A stretch of DNA of 9,610 nt from Methanomicrobiales archaeon (GTDB lineage Archaea; Halobacteriota; Syntropharchaeia; Alkanophagales; Methanospirareceae), in the NCBI GenBank assembly GCA_003160755.1, contig QEXZ01000057.1:1-9610 (forward strand), read 5' to 3'. This document shows, one piece after another, positions 1-6,287 of this stretch (position 1 is its first letter; each line of letters begins with the position of its first letter). The notes beneath the pieces are model-generated. The model did not search any database, was not told the DNA's origin, and saw only the letters and a list, made by a program, of their open reading frames with translations. The translations under genes were made by a program, and so were the position numbers.

Positions 1-720
1 CCTTAACCCCCTCTCTGTTACATCTTCTCCAAACATTCTGCCTGCTCCTCGCATCGAGTAAAAATCGCCTTTGCCTTCAACCGGGTCGTTCCACAGTATC
101 TCTTCAAAGTTACTCGATGCATGATGCGAGTCGTGCGCAAATGCAATATCCTCGATAGAAGCTACATTTACGGGCAATCCGCCGTGCAACATTAAGTATC
201 TTCCTTCTACCAGCACAACATAGGGTAAATACTCCCAGAGTTCCTTTAGTTTCTCATATACCTCTTTACCCCTCATGCCATATTTCTTCGTGAATAAAAA
301 AGGCAGGTCATGCGGCATAACCGGCATGTCCGGCGGTCCTTCGTGATTCCCCCTCAGCATTATTATTTTTTTCTCCTTCTCCTTCCCTTTCCCCTCAGAA
401 ACTTTCAGCTTCAAAAGAAGATAGTAAACCTCAACGCTTTCCGAGCCCCGATCGCCATAATCACCAAGAAAGACTATCCTGTCGGCATTAAGGTCTTTGA
501 TATCTTTCAATATGTGAACCAGGCTTTCCATATCGCCGTGTAGGTCTCCCACGACTACTACATTCTTCACTGCTCGAGGCGAAATGCGAATCAATCCGCT
601 TTGGGCTCTCGACTCCTTCTCAGCTTCTAATACGCCCTTTACTTCCTCAATTAGCGCCAAGAACCCCTCCACACTCGCTTCAAATGCCTCCTCAGTCCAC
701 TCATCAACTTTCATTTGCAT
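1..720 (-). CDS. PPP-family serine/threonine protein phosphatase (3' end outside window)
   Basis: A metal-dependent phosphoprotein phosphatase of the PP1/PP2A/calcineurin type, which removes phosphate from Ser/Thr residues in the cytoplasm. I translated the minus strand by hand: 240 codons stay open to the left edge. The family signatures appear in order: GDLHG (58-62), GDYGDRG (86-92), RGNHE (123-127), HGG (179-181) and LWNDP (209-213), followed by a RGAGRMFG stretch (224-231). These supply the di-metal ligands and the phosphate-binding Arg and His. A charged ~50-residue N-terminal helix precedes the core, and a Lys/Glu-rich loop (110-118) interrupts it. The start is uncertain: in-frame ATGs lie at 729, 720 and 714, with a stop just upstream of 729 and no clear ribosome binding site. 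The gene is divergent from the MFS transporter. The family call is firm; the substrate is unknown. Confidence 0.93.
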   Translation of the reverse strand, partial: MQMKVDEWTEEAFEASVEGFLALIEEVKGVLEAEKESRAQSGLIRISPRAVKNVVVVGDLHGDMESLVHILKDIKDLNADRIVFLGDYGDRGSESVEVYYLLLKLKVSEGKGKEKEKKIIMLRGNHEGPPDMPVMPHDLPFLFTKKYGMRGKEVYEKLKELWEYLPYVVLVEGRYLMLHGGLPVNVASIEDIAFAHDSHHASSNFEEILWNDPVEGKGDFYSMRGAGRMFGEDVTERGLR

Positions 721-768
721 ACAAAACATTTATTGTTTTTTTTCTTTTTGAAACACCTGTTAATATTT
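721..768. promoter_or_regulatory. Short divergent intergenic/promoter region
   Basis: Only about 50 bases separate the phosphatase and the transporter, which are read in opposite directions, so both promoters must overlap here or lie inside the neighbouring gene. The stretch has a T-rich run (about 735-749) and AT-rich words at 728-734 and 760-769. No Shine-Dalgarno sequence is visible for either gene, which fits leaderless or near-leaderless archaeal transcripts. Promoter positions are inferred. Confidence 0.35.
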
Positions 769-1950
769 ATGTCCAAATCAAAATTGCACCCGCAAATTCC
801 GGCACAGAAGCAATTACTACTGTTTTCTATTATCATACTCCTCTTCAGCACATTTCTCGGTGCGGTCATCACGGTTCATCCGCTTTACCTGGAACAATTT
901 GTCGAACACCCCGCATTGGTTGGATTAATTGCAGCAATATCGTCCTTTGCCGGATTAACATTCAGCCTCCCAATTGGCACTCTTTCTGACCGGGAGGGAA
1001 GAAAACCGATGTTAATCGTCTCTTTTGGGCTCGTATCAGTTGTGCTCCTTGCGTTTTTCATTAATACCCGCCTTTATTCATTAATATTGTTGCAAATAGC
1101 ATTTGGTGTTTTCATGGCTCCGATATGGGTTGTTGGCGAAGCGTTCATCAAGGACATCTCACCAACAGAAAGGCGAGGAGAATTCAGGTCCTTTTTTGGC
1201 ACATTTGCAAATGCGGGGCTGCTCATAGGACCTTTAATAGGGGGTTTCCTGGCAGAGGCGTTTGGAATACGGTCACCATACCTTTTCGCGGCTATTCTGC
1301 TCGTTGTACCTTTGATTTTGGTATTTAGAATGAAGGACGGGCATAGCAACACAAATAAAAATCAGGCAGTGAGGGATTTTTTACCCGTGCTAAAGGAGTT
1401 CTTGCAGCAGAGAGAGCTAAAGCTCCTGGCTCTCTGCACCGTGTCACTGTATTTCTGGTACGCTGCGAGATGGATATTTGGACCGCTGTTCCTGCAGAAT
1501 TTGGGTTATAGCCCATACATAATAGGAGTCTGGTTAGCCGTTTCGGTCCTCCCTTTTCTACTTTTCCAGATACCCATAGGAAAATTAAGCGACAAAATAG
1601 GGAAATCGAGAATAATGTGTCTGGGATTCTTGATTTCCGCGGTATCGCTCATACCATTGGGATTTATGAGTTCAATTTCAAGTCTATTAGCAACGATATT
1701 TATCGTATCTATCGGTACCGCCTTTGCAGAACCGTTAATCGAGGCAAGGGTCACGGATATAGTGCCAAAAGACAGATATGGCGCTTATTCAGGCATATTT
1801 GAATTCACAAAAACTCTGGGTCTCATGTTGGGACCTGTGGCTTCGGCCGTCTTCGTTTACTCGTTTGGAATCTCTTATTCCTTCATTCCTGCTGTTGTAT
1901 TATTCTTTATCCTGACTGCAGCTCTTTTTCTATACAAAAAACCTTTTTGA
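769..1950 (+). CDS. MFS transporter, DHA1-like drug:H+ antiporter type
   Basis: An integral membrane secondary transporter of the major facilitator superfamily, 393 aa with about 12 hydrophobic segments. Motif A is clear in loop 2-3 (G-TLSDREGRKP, residues 70-80), and its degenerate repeat in loop 8-9 (GKLSDKIGKSR, 271-281) marks the two six-helix halves. Helix 5 carries the antiporter motif C, GLLIGPLIGG (150-159), which favours a proton-coupled exporter. A hydrophilic central loop lies near 188-205. I chose ATG 769; a longer TTG-started version from 715 would add 18 residues of mostly Phe/Leu and overlap the divergent phosphatase gene. The substrate cannot be read from the sequence. THEP1 follows after 60 bases on the same strand, with a T-rich stretch between, so co-transcription is possible but unproven. 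Confidence 0.9.
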   Translation: MSKSKLHPQIPAQKQLLLFSIIILLFSTFLGAVITVHPLYLEQFVEHPALVGLIAAISSFAGLTFSLPIGTLSDREGRKPMLIVSFGLVSVVLLAFFINTRLYSLILLQIAFGVFMAPIWVVGEAFIKDISPTERRGEFRSFFGTFANAGLLIGPLIGGFLAEAFGIRSPYLFAAILLVVPLILVFRMKDGHSNTNKNQAVRDFLPVLKEFLQQRELKLLALCTVSLYFWYAARWIFGPLFLQNLGYSPYIIGVWLAVSVLPFLLFQIPIGKLSDKIGKSRIMCLGFLISAVSLIPLGFMSSISSLLATIFIVSIGTAFAEPLIEARVTDIVPKDRYGAYSGIFEFTKTLGLMLGPVASAVFVYSFGISYSFIPAVVLFFILTAALFLYKKPF

Positions 1951-2000
1951 TTTGATTGATGAATATCAAAATAGGATTCACCTATGACAATTTTTATTTT

Positions 2001-2006
2001 GGTGAT
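2001..2006 (+). promoter_or_regulatory. Shine-Dalgarno site that fixes a TTG start
   Basis: GGTGAT is complementary to the AUCACC of the archaeal 16S rRNA 3' end and lies four bases before TTG 2011. It is one of the few clear ribosome binding sites in the window and supports the unusual TTG start of the THEP1 gene. The T-rich stretch just before it (1991-2000) could act as a terminator for the upstream MFS gene. Confidence 0.6.
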
Positions 2007-2010
2007 ATAA

Positions 2011-2565
2011 TTGAGATTTAGAATAGGAATAACCGGGAAGCCGAGGATAGGGAAGTCAACGATTATAAAAGCGGTGATAAGGAGATTGAAAGCTGAAGGT
2101 ATAGCCGTGGGCGGCATGCTTACTTCCGATATACATGAAGGAGGAGTAAGAGTAGGCTTCTCCTTAGAGGATATAAATACCGGCGAAAAAGGTATTTTGG
2201 CACATACACATGTACATCACCGCCAGACAAGTCCAAAGGTAAAAGTGGGGAAATACACCGTAAATCTTGTCGATTTGGATTCCATAGGTGCGAACTCGAT
2301 AAAGAATGCGCTGACACAGCCCGGCCCAATTATAATCATCGTGGACGAAATAGGACCGATGGAATTGAAGTCAAAGCGATTCATAGAAGCTGTGGAAGAA
2401 GCAATAGAAAGTGATAAGTCTATGCTCGTCTCGGTTCATCAAAGGTCAGAGCACGAATTGGTAAGAAGGGTAAAAAAGGAGTTCGAGATGTTTGAGGTTA
2501 CGCAAGAGAACAGGGACGAAATTACAAACCGCGTTATTCAGCGGTTTGGCGGTTTGGCGGTTTAG
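2011..2565 (+). CDS. THEP1-family nucleoside-triphosphatase
   Basis: A small P-loop NTPase of the THEP1/NTPase_1 family, soluble enzymes that hydrolyse ATP, GTP and other NTPs; the physiological role is not settled. The 184-aa product has the usual family length. The Walker A loop is GKPRIGKST (9-17). The Walker B strand IIIIVDEIGPMEL (107-119) matches the family pattern DEIG-x-MEL. A conserved VHQR follows near 142-145. Translation begins at TTG 2011, supported by GGTGAT four bases upstream. The C-terminal residues RFGGLAV and the TAG stop are encoded by the 8-bp GCGGTTTR repeat tract beginning at 2541, so the native C-terminus may have been replaced or extended by the repeat. Its position after an MFS gene gives no strong functional clue. 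Confidence 0.9.
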   Translation: MRFRIGITGKPRIGKSTIIKAVIRRLKAEGIAVGGMLTSDIHEGGVRVGFSLEDINTGEKGILAHTHVHHRQTSPKVKVGKYTVNLVDLDSIGANSIKNALTQPGPIIIIVDEIGPMELKSKRFIEAVEEAIESDKSMLVSVHQRSEHELVRRVKKEFEMFEVTQENRDEITNRVIQRFGGLAV

Positions 2566-2596
2566 CGGTTTGGCGGTTTAGTGTGTTGGTGGTTTG
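2541..2596 (+). repeat. 8-bp tandem repeat tract at the 3' end of THEP1
   Basis: Seven consecutive 8-bp units: GCGGTTTG, GCGGTTTG, GCGGTTTA, GCGGTTTG, GCGGTTTA, GTGTGTTG and GTGGTTTG, the last two degenerate. The tract starts inside the THEP1 reading frame and supplies its last residues and TAG stop at 2563-2565. On the opposite strand it also supplies the TAA that closes the four-helix-bundle remnant (2578-2580). The same unit recurs at three other gene ends in this window. Confidence 0.9.
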
Positions 2597-2723
2597 GAAT
2601 TTAGGTTGGAGTAGAAGGAGGACAGCTTTTTTGAAAGTTCTTCTATCTTTGGGGATAAATTGTTAAAGTTGTCTTCGTGAATAAAACCCAACTTGTGTGC
2701 GATAATTCCTTAAAATTCTTCAT
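2578..2723 (-). pseudogene. Internally deleted four-helix-bundle (23S rRNA IVP-type) gene remnant
   Basis: On the minus strand an ATG at 2723, preceded by AAGGAT, begins MKNFKEL, which resembles the start of four-helix-bundle proteins of the 23S rRNA intervening-sequence family. Directly after it, in another frame, codons from about 2709 to 2581 read GIIAHKLGFIHEDNF, then KIEELSKKLSSF, which resembles the last helix of the same family, ending at TAA 2578-2580. Normal members are about 115-125 aa, so the middle appears to have been lost, joining the two ends out of frame. No intact ORF exists. The remnant fills most of the 263-base gap between THEP1 and truD and is flanked on both sides by 8-bp repeat tracts in inverted orientation. 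The family match is from memory and the fragment is short, so the call is tentative. Confidence 0.45.
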
Positions 2724-2773
2724 CGTCAATCCTTCTTTTTCAGTAGATTACAATTACAACTTTGTCCTTTTAC

Positions 2774-2837
2774 TAATCCGCTATACCGCTATATCTCTAA
2801 CCCGCTATACCGCTATACCTCTATACCGCTAACCCTC
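2774..2837 (-). repeat. 8-bp tandem repeat tract at the 3' end of truD
   Basis: Eight units in exact 8-bp register, written on the plus strand: TAATCCGC, TATACCGC, TATATCTC, TAACCCGC, TATACCGC, TATACCTC, TATACCGC, TAACCCTC. On the truD sense strand the core unit is GCGGTATA or GCGGGTTA, a variant of the THEP1 unit. The TAG stop of truD (2829-2831) lies across the junction of the last two units. It is inverted relative to the tract at 2541-2596. Confidence 0.9.
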
Positions 2838-4199
2838 CCTACTTTTCATGTATTCTCGCAACACAACCGTTGCGTACGAGCCTTTTGGCAAGAAGAACTT
2901 TAATTTTACTTTATTTCGACCTGGATTCATATCGTCATCGCTAACTTCTTCGTTGCTTAACTCAACCTTCACAGGCACTAAAACAGGTCTTCTTATTCCT
3001 TTAGAACTTATTTCTGGAATCTTTTCGATGTAAAAATCATTCAATTCAACGCCTCCACCCTCCAGAACTTTTCGCTCTATCTCTCCTTCCACACCCTCTG
3101 CAAATTCGGTTTCGTAGCCAAATGCAGGAGCAGTGACAAAGGCTCTGCCGCGCTTTATCAGTCTGTTTATCGCTTCTATTTTGTCCTCTGTGACCTTCTC
3201 CATCCGGTCTTTGTGTAAATCCGCGAGTCCAAACCTGTCGCGGAAACAGACTACGTCGCCTACTAAAGCCTCGTCAAACGGCAGGTTTTGTTTCATACGG
3301 CGGCGGCTCAAAACGAGATTGAACAGATAAGCTTGATACGCATGCACAAAGAGTTTCTGCAGGTTCTTCGGAAGCACCGAAAAAGCAGAGAGGAAGTCTG
3401 ATTCGTTTATACTTACTCTTTCTCTCCCATTTTTTACCAGTTCATTCAGCATTGCCTTTTCGTATCGCAAGAACGGTGGCATTTTTTTCAATCCTTCTTT
3501 TAGTCCTTTCAGTTCGCCTTCCTTGCACAGCCGCCTTGCTTGTTTCGCCTCTTCGCTTTCGTCAGGGAAAATATCCGAGATGTAGGACAATACCGCCTCT
3601 TTTAGTTCACCGCGTATCAGGTGTTTTCCCACCACGTGCGTTATCGGGCGCCGAATGCCAAAACGCTGAACGCCGAAGAAATTAGGTACGCCACCATCAT
3701 TTGCTATTTCTGCGGTTATCGCCATGATTTTCCGCTTTATCTCTTCTTTACTGCCTTCTATGTCACGAACAACAATCTCAAATTCGTTTCCGTGCAGGTC
3801 ACCGAGAGAAACGGCTTTATTTGACCTGCCTATTAGTTTTAACGATACGTCAGCGATTTTTAGTCGTTCCAGCTCGGTTTCCGCTATGTCTTCGCCCCAG
3901 ATGCTTATCTTCTGCGTGGTAACGGCAACTTTGTCTTTGGTACCTGCGAATCCGATTCGGTTCCTGCTGACTCGCAGCCGCCGTGATATTTCGTTTATCA
4001 CGCTGTGCGTGTCCCAGTTCTCCTTTGTCAGCTCGGCAATCAGGTATTTCCCTTCTTTTTGCTCTTCTCTGTTCGTGATTTCACGAACTAAGAAGTCAGC
4101 GGGTTTTGTTTTTATTACGCCGCCTATTCCTTCGGTTCGCGTAGAATAGAACGCTATGCCTATTCGGGCTTCAAATTCCGGGGGTTGGTTTTGGTTCAT
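2829..4199 (-). CDS. truD: tRNA pseudouridine(13) synthase TruD
   Basis: Isomerises a uridine to pseudouridine in tRNA (position 13 in the bacterial enzyme; archaeal and eukaryotic TruD/Pus7 enzymes may have further sites). The 456-aa length fits the archaeal enzymes, which are longer than bacterial TruD. The catalytic Asp is D89 in RIGFAGTKDK (81-90). The family signature NFFGVQRFG-RRP-TH-VG lies at 173-191, and HAYQAYLFN, typical of the RNA-binding core, follows near residue 290. The N-terminal substrate-entry segment (TKPADFLVRE, 31-40) is also standard. Start ATG 4199 has no clear ribosome binding site. The gene lies 41 bases downstream of hepT on the same strand, so readthrough from the toxin-antitoxin promoter is possible. 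The TAG stop comes from the 8-bp repeat tract. Confidence 0.96.
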   Translation of the reverse strand: MNQNQPPEFEARIGIAFYSTRTEGIGGVIKTKPADFLVREITNREEQKEGKYLIAELTKENWDTHSVINEISRRLRVSRNRIGFAGTKDKVAVTTQKISIWGEDIAETELERLKIADVSLKLIGRSNKAVSLGDLHGNEFEIVVRDIEGSKEEIKRKIMAITAEIANDGGVPNFFGVQRFGIRRPITHVVGKHLIRGELKEAVLSYISDIFPDESEEAKQARRLCKEGELKGLKEGLKKMPPFLRYEKAMLNELVKNGRERVSINESDFLSAFSVLPKNLQKLFVHAYQAYLFNLVLSRRRMKQNLPFDEALVGDVVCFRDRFGLADLHKDRMEKVTEDKIEAINRLIKRGRAFVTAPAFGYETEFAEGVEGEIERKVLEGGGVELNDFYIEKIPEISSKGIRRPVLVPVKVELSNEEVSDDDMNPGRNKVKLKFFLPKGSYATVVLREYMKSREG

Positions 4200-4240
4200 T
4201 TGCGGTGTTCTGAAATTAAAACTTTTAGGCGCTTCCTCTT

Positions 4241-4657
4241 TTAATCTTCTAATATCTCTTCTACCCTTCGTATAAAGTCATAAAAATCCCGAATGTTCTT
4301 CTTTAATATCTCAAATGCAAGGTTGTCATCTATTTTTCCGTATCTATGTACAACGATATTTCTAAAGCCTTTCATCAACTTAAGTTTCTCTCTCATTTCT
4401 TCACTCAAAATCGTGTTCTTAACCAGATTCTCTACGATTTCTTCATCGTCACCAGGAATTCCAAGCTCCAAGTCTGTGTTGATGATGGCGCAGATGTCAA
4501 AGACATTCTCGATTGCAAATTCTATCCTTTTATAAATCCCATCTTTAATCAATCCCATGCTGGAGAATTCCTCAAATGTATCGGGTAAATTCGCCCCCAC
4601 CAGTTCGATACTCTCCTCCATCTCCTTTATCTTTGTTCTGATAATCTCTTTCCTCAT
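4241..4657 (-). CDS. hepT: HepT-type ribonuclease toxin (HEPN, DUF86)
   Basis: Toxin of the MntA/HepT (type VII) toxin-antitoxin class, an all-alpha HEPN-domain RNase that dimerises to form its active site. The protein is 138 aa, the usual size. The diagnostic Rx4HxY motif is present as RNIVVHRY (99-106): R99 and H104 are the expected catalytic residues, and Y106 is the tyrosine that the partner enzyme modifies with AMP. A conserved KGFRN lead-in precedes it. Its ATG overlaps the stop of mntA by four bases (ATGA), so the two are translationally coupled with the antitoxin first. All key residues are intact, so the toxin looks active. Function as toxin is inferred from the family. Confidence 0.88.
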   Translation of the reverse strand: MRKEIIRTKIKEMEESIELVGANLPDTFEEFSSMGLIKDGIYKRIEFAIENVFDICAIINTDLELGIPGDDEEIVENLVKNTILSEEMREKLKLMKGFRNIVVHRYGKIDDNLAFEILKKNIRDFYDFIRRVEEILED

Positions 4658-5040
4658 GTAATCGCCCTCTCCCCAATATAATCATAGAATCTGTGTTTAA
4701 ATGCTCCAAAATCCTTTATAGTCTCAATAGCCACTTTAGATAAAAACTTTTTATCCCTGCAATAGACCACCTTCCCCTTTAAAACTTCCACGCGCACATA
4801 AAGAGGAAGTTGCTGAAAATTTTGAATGTCATATATATCATCAAAGAGTTCTGAAAGAACTTTAAACCGGAATTGTGATGATTCCGCGGGACTACCATCA
4901 TAGTATATGCAGAGATCTATATCCGAAGTCTTACTCATCCGCTCCTTAAATGTTGAACCATACAAAATGATGAATTTTACCTTTTCAAACCCCTCTACAT
5001 TCTTAATTCTTTCAATCCCCTTCTCTATTTTTGTGTGCAT
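4654..5040 (-). CDS. mntA: MntA-type nucleotidyltransferase antitoxin
   Basis: A minimal nucleotidyltransferase that, in characterised pairs, neutralises HepT by transferring AMP to the tyrosine of its Rx4HxY motif. The signature GSx10DxD is intact: G28-S29, then ten residues, then D40-I-D42, with D71 in IYDIQNF as the likely third metal ligand. The C-terminal half (LYVRVEVLKGKVVYCRD, 80-96) matches the family. I chose ATG 5040 (128 aa) because TATATG-like sequence at 5061-5070 lies about 26 bases upstream, as expected for a leaderless archaeal transcript. A GTG at 5061 would add seven residues (MSCDRGE). The stop overlaps the hepT start. The gene is divergent from the 109-aa ORF. Confidence 0.86.
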   Translation of the reverse strand: MHTKIEKGIERIKNVEGFEKVKFIILYGSTFKERMSKTSDIDLCIYYDGSPAESSQFRFKVLSELFDDIYDIQNFQQLPLYVRVEVLKGKVVYCRDKKFLSKVAIETIKDFGAFKHRFYDYIGERAIT

Positions 5041-5060
5041 TTCTCCACGGTCACAGGACA

Positions 5061-5122
5061 CATATAATCTTCAACTTTAAAAGTCTTAAAATTTTATTTG
5101 CCAAGATTGTTTAATACTAAAA
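5061..5122. promoter_or_regulatory. Divergent promoter with small palindromes between mntA and the 109-aa ORF
   Basis: The region is very AT-rich. AGATTATATG on the minus strand (5061-5070) is placed to serve mntA, and TTTAATACTAA on the plus strand (about 5109-5120) is placed about 25-35 bases before ATG 5145. Two palindromes lie between: ACTTT-A-AAAGT (5074-5084) and TAAAATTTTA (5087-5096). They could be an operator for autoregulation by the toxin-antitoxin complex, but palindromes this short are common in AT-rich DNA. Confidence 0.35.
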
Positions 5123-5144
5123 CAAGGGGTATATTACTATTAAC

Positions 5145-5474
5145 ATGCTTGAAGCAAACAAAGCAGCAGCGGTAAAGTTTGGGATAGATACTCACTTCAT
5201 CAAAGAAAAAACAGATACGCAAAAGAACATCGAAATTCTCGGCGATGTGAAGATATTCAAGGCAAGCATTGAGATAATATGTGGCGAATATAGTTTCTTA
5301 GATACTCTGTTATTTGTTTGTAAAGACCTCCATGAGGCGGAGAGAAGAGCAAATGAGCAGGTAGATAAAGAAAATTCGATGTATCCCGAGGAGACATTCT
5401 ATAAACTACGATCAATCGAGGAATTCAATTATTTGGATAGTTACACAATCGATTATAGATTAAGTAAAATCTAA
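5145..5474 (+). CDS. Uncharacterised 109-aa protein
   Basis: I do not recognise this protein. It is soluble, mixed alpha/beta by appearance and acidic to neutral, with no signal peptide or membrane helix. Visible features are an N-terminal MLEANKAAAVKFG, a strand-like VKIFKASIEIICGEYSF (35-51), a charged helix KDLHEAERRANEQVDKE (60-76) and a Tyr-rich C-terminus. The start ATG 5145 has TATA-like sequence about 27 bases upstream and no ribosome binding site at normal spacing, fitting a leaderless message. It stands divergent from mntA/hepT and just ahead of a PD-(D/E)XK-like ORF and a restriction-enzyme remnant, so an accessory or defence-linked role is possible but unproven. Confidence 0.6.
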   Translation: MLEANKAAAVKFGIDTHFIKEKTDTQKNIEILGDVKIFKASIEIICGEYSFLDTLLFVCKDLHEAERRANEQVDKENSMYPEETFYKLRSIEEFNYLDSYTIDYRLSKI

Positions 5475-5523
5475 TGCCGGACAATGCTAATTAACAAGAA
5501 GGAGATGGACGAGTGAGAAACTT

Positions 5524-5904
5524 TTGGATAAAAACTTGTTGCAGGAAATAGGGAAATTGCAAGGCTATATTGCCAATACTGAATTTTCGATGGGTGCGGA
5601 ACGGTTAGATGTAGTCTGGAGGAGACTGCCTGAGTCCGTTCCAACATACGTCTTTGAGGTTCAGGTAGGTGGTGACCTCTATCACGCATTGGGAAAATTA
5701 AAGCATGCTCATGACATCTGGAACAGTCGGATTTTCCTTGCGGCATCATCGGACGAGTTGGGCTCAGTCAATCAGTTGCTCTCGGGGACATTTCATGAGA
5801 TACAACCCGTGCTCAGGTTCATTGAGATAGAAAAGATTCGGAATTTGCACCGATCTAAGCGGGACATTTATGAGATTGAGTGCGATTTAGGGTTAATTCC
5901 ATAA
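5524..5904 (+). CDS. PD-(D/E)XK nuclease-like protein, possibly 5'-truncated
   Basis: A 126-aa product with a pattern seen in restriction-like nucleases: a basic/helical lead, then ERLDVVW (26-32), an insert, and YVFEVQVGGDLYHALGKL (42-59), giving D-x(n)-E-x-Q followed by a helix. The central RIFLAASSDEL and VLRFIEIEKI strands also fit the fold. Gln replaces the usual Lys of the motif, as in some families, so catalysis is uncertain. The only start in frame is TTG 5524, without a nearby ribosome binding site; the frame is open back to 5491 and reads RRWTSEKLL. A better-placed ATG at 5484 after good context runs into TGA ten codons later in another frame, so a frameshift may have removed the true N-terminus. 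Superfamily assignment is by motif only. Confidence 0.5.
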   Translation: MDKNLLQEIGKLQGYIANTEFSMGAERLDVVWRRLPESVPTYVFEVQVGGDLYHALGKLKHAHDIWNSRIFLAASSDELGSVNQLLSGTFHEIQPVLRFIEIEKIRNLHRSKRDIYEIECDLGLIP

Positions 5905-6179
5905 AAGGAAAGCAAAAACAGAAAGAAAATAAAGAAGCTAAAGTCTTTACAAGACTTGCGATTCCTTACAATCCTTATCATCCTGAACCCTACGAGCGGT
6001 GGACGTTAAAGGGGTTGTAGGATTTAGAAAGGGGTGAAATTTTAGTTGGTGACGATTTCTGGAATTTTGTTGCTTCCGATAACATCTATGAAGAGTTATT
6101 GGATGTATTCCAAGAAGTAGGAGAAGAATTGAGGGAGGAAGTTGACGAAAAATTTGCAGAGTTCCGGATGCGAAGATAA
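5904..6179 (+). pseudogene. 3' remnant of a TdeIII-type type II restriction endonuclease
   Basis: No start codon is present, but the frame beginning around 5904 reads AKVFTRLAIPYNPYHPEPY, then ERWTLKGL, an amber codon at 6018-6020, then DLERGEILVGDDFWNF, NIYEELLDVFQEVG and VDEKFAEF, ending at TAA 6177-6179. The AIPYNPY-x-P-x-PY-x-RWT, FWxF and LLxVFxxVG-x-EL blocks resemble the C-terminal third of the TdeIII restriction endonuclease family. The N-terminal two thirds and any partner methyltransferase are absent. The remnant abuts the preceding ORF in a different frame. The amber replaces what should be a bulky hydrophobic residue, consistent with decay. Family assignment is from remembered conserved blocks, not a search. 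Confidence 0.6.
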
Positions 6180-6254
6180 TAGGGAGATGCGCACGAGAGG
6201 GAACTCAGAAGTACAATAAGGCGTGTTTAAGTATATATTTTAACCATCTATATC

Positions 6255-6287
6255 TAAACCTCTAAACCCGCCAATCCTCTAACCCAC
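6255..6287 (-). repeat. 8-bp tandem repeat tract at the end of the purD fragment
   Basis: Units on the plus strand are TAAACCTC, TAAACCCGC (9 bp), CAATCCTC and TAACCCAC, with weaker echoes down to 6247. The pair TAAACCCGC-CAATCCTC (6263-6279) is identical to 8059-8075 in the tract after intact purD, while the copy number between it and the coding end differs (one unit here, five there). The TAG that closes the purD fragment frame lies at 6262-6264. Confidence 0.85.

Noticed and set aside
715..768. 18-residue N-terminal extension of the MFS protein from TTG 715
   Set aside because: Would overlap the divergent phosphatase start and encodes a low-complexity Phe/Leu run; ATG 769 gives a normal N-terminus.
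684..989. 101-codon plus-strand ORF overlapping the phosphatase and MFS starts
   Set aside because: Out-of-frame shadow of the MFS gene with no recognisable features.
3724..4149. 141-codon plus-strand ORF inside truD
   Set aside because: Antisense shadow of truD; Ser/Phe/Arg-rich translation with no domain character.
6018..6020. Amber codon read as pyrrolysine in the TdeIII-like frame
   Set aside because: The frame also lacks a start and its N-terminal two thirds, and TAG ends several intact genes here, so decay is simpler. No pyl genes are visible in the window.
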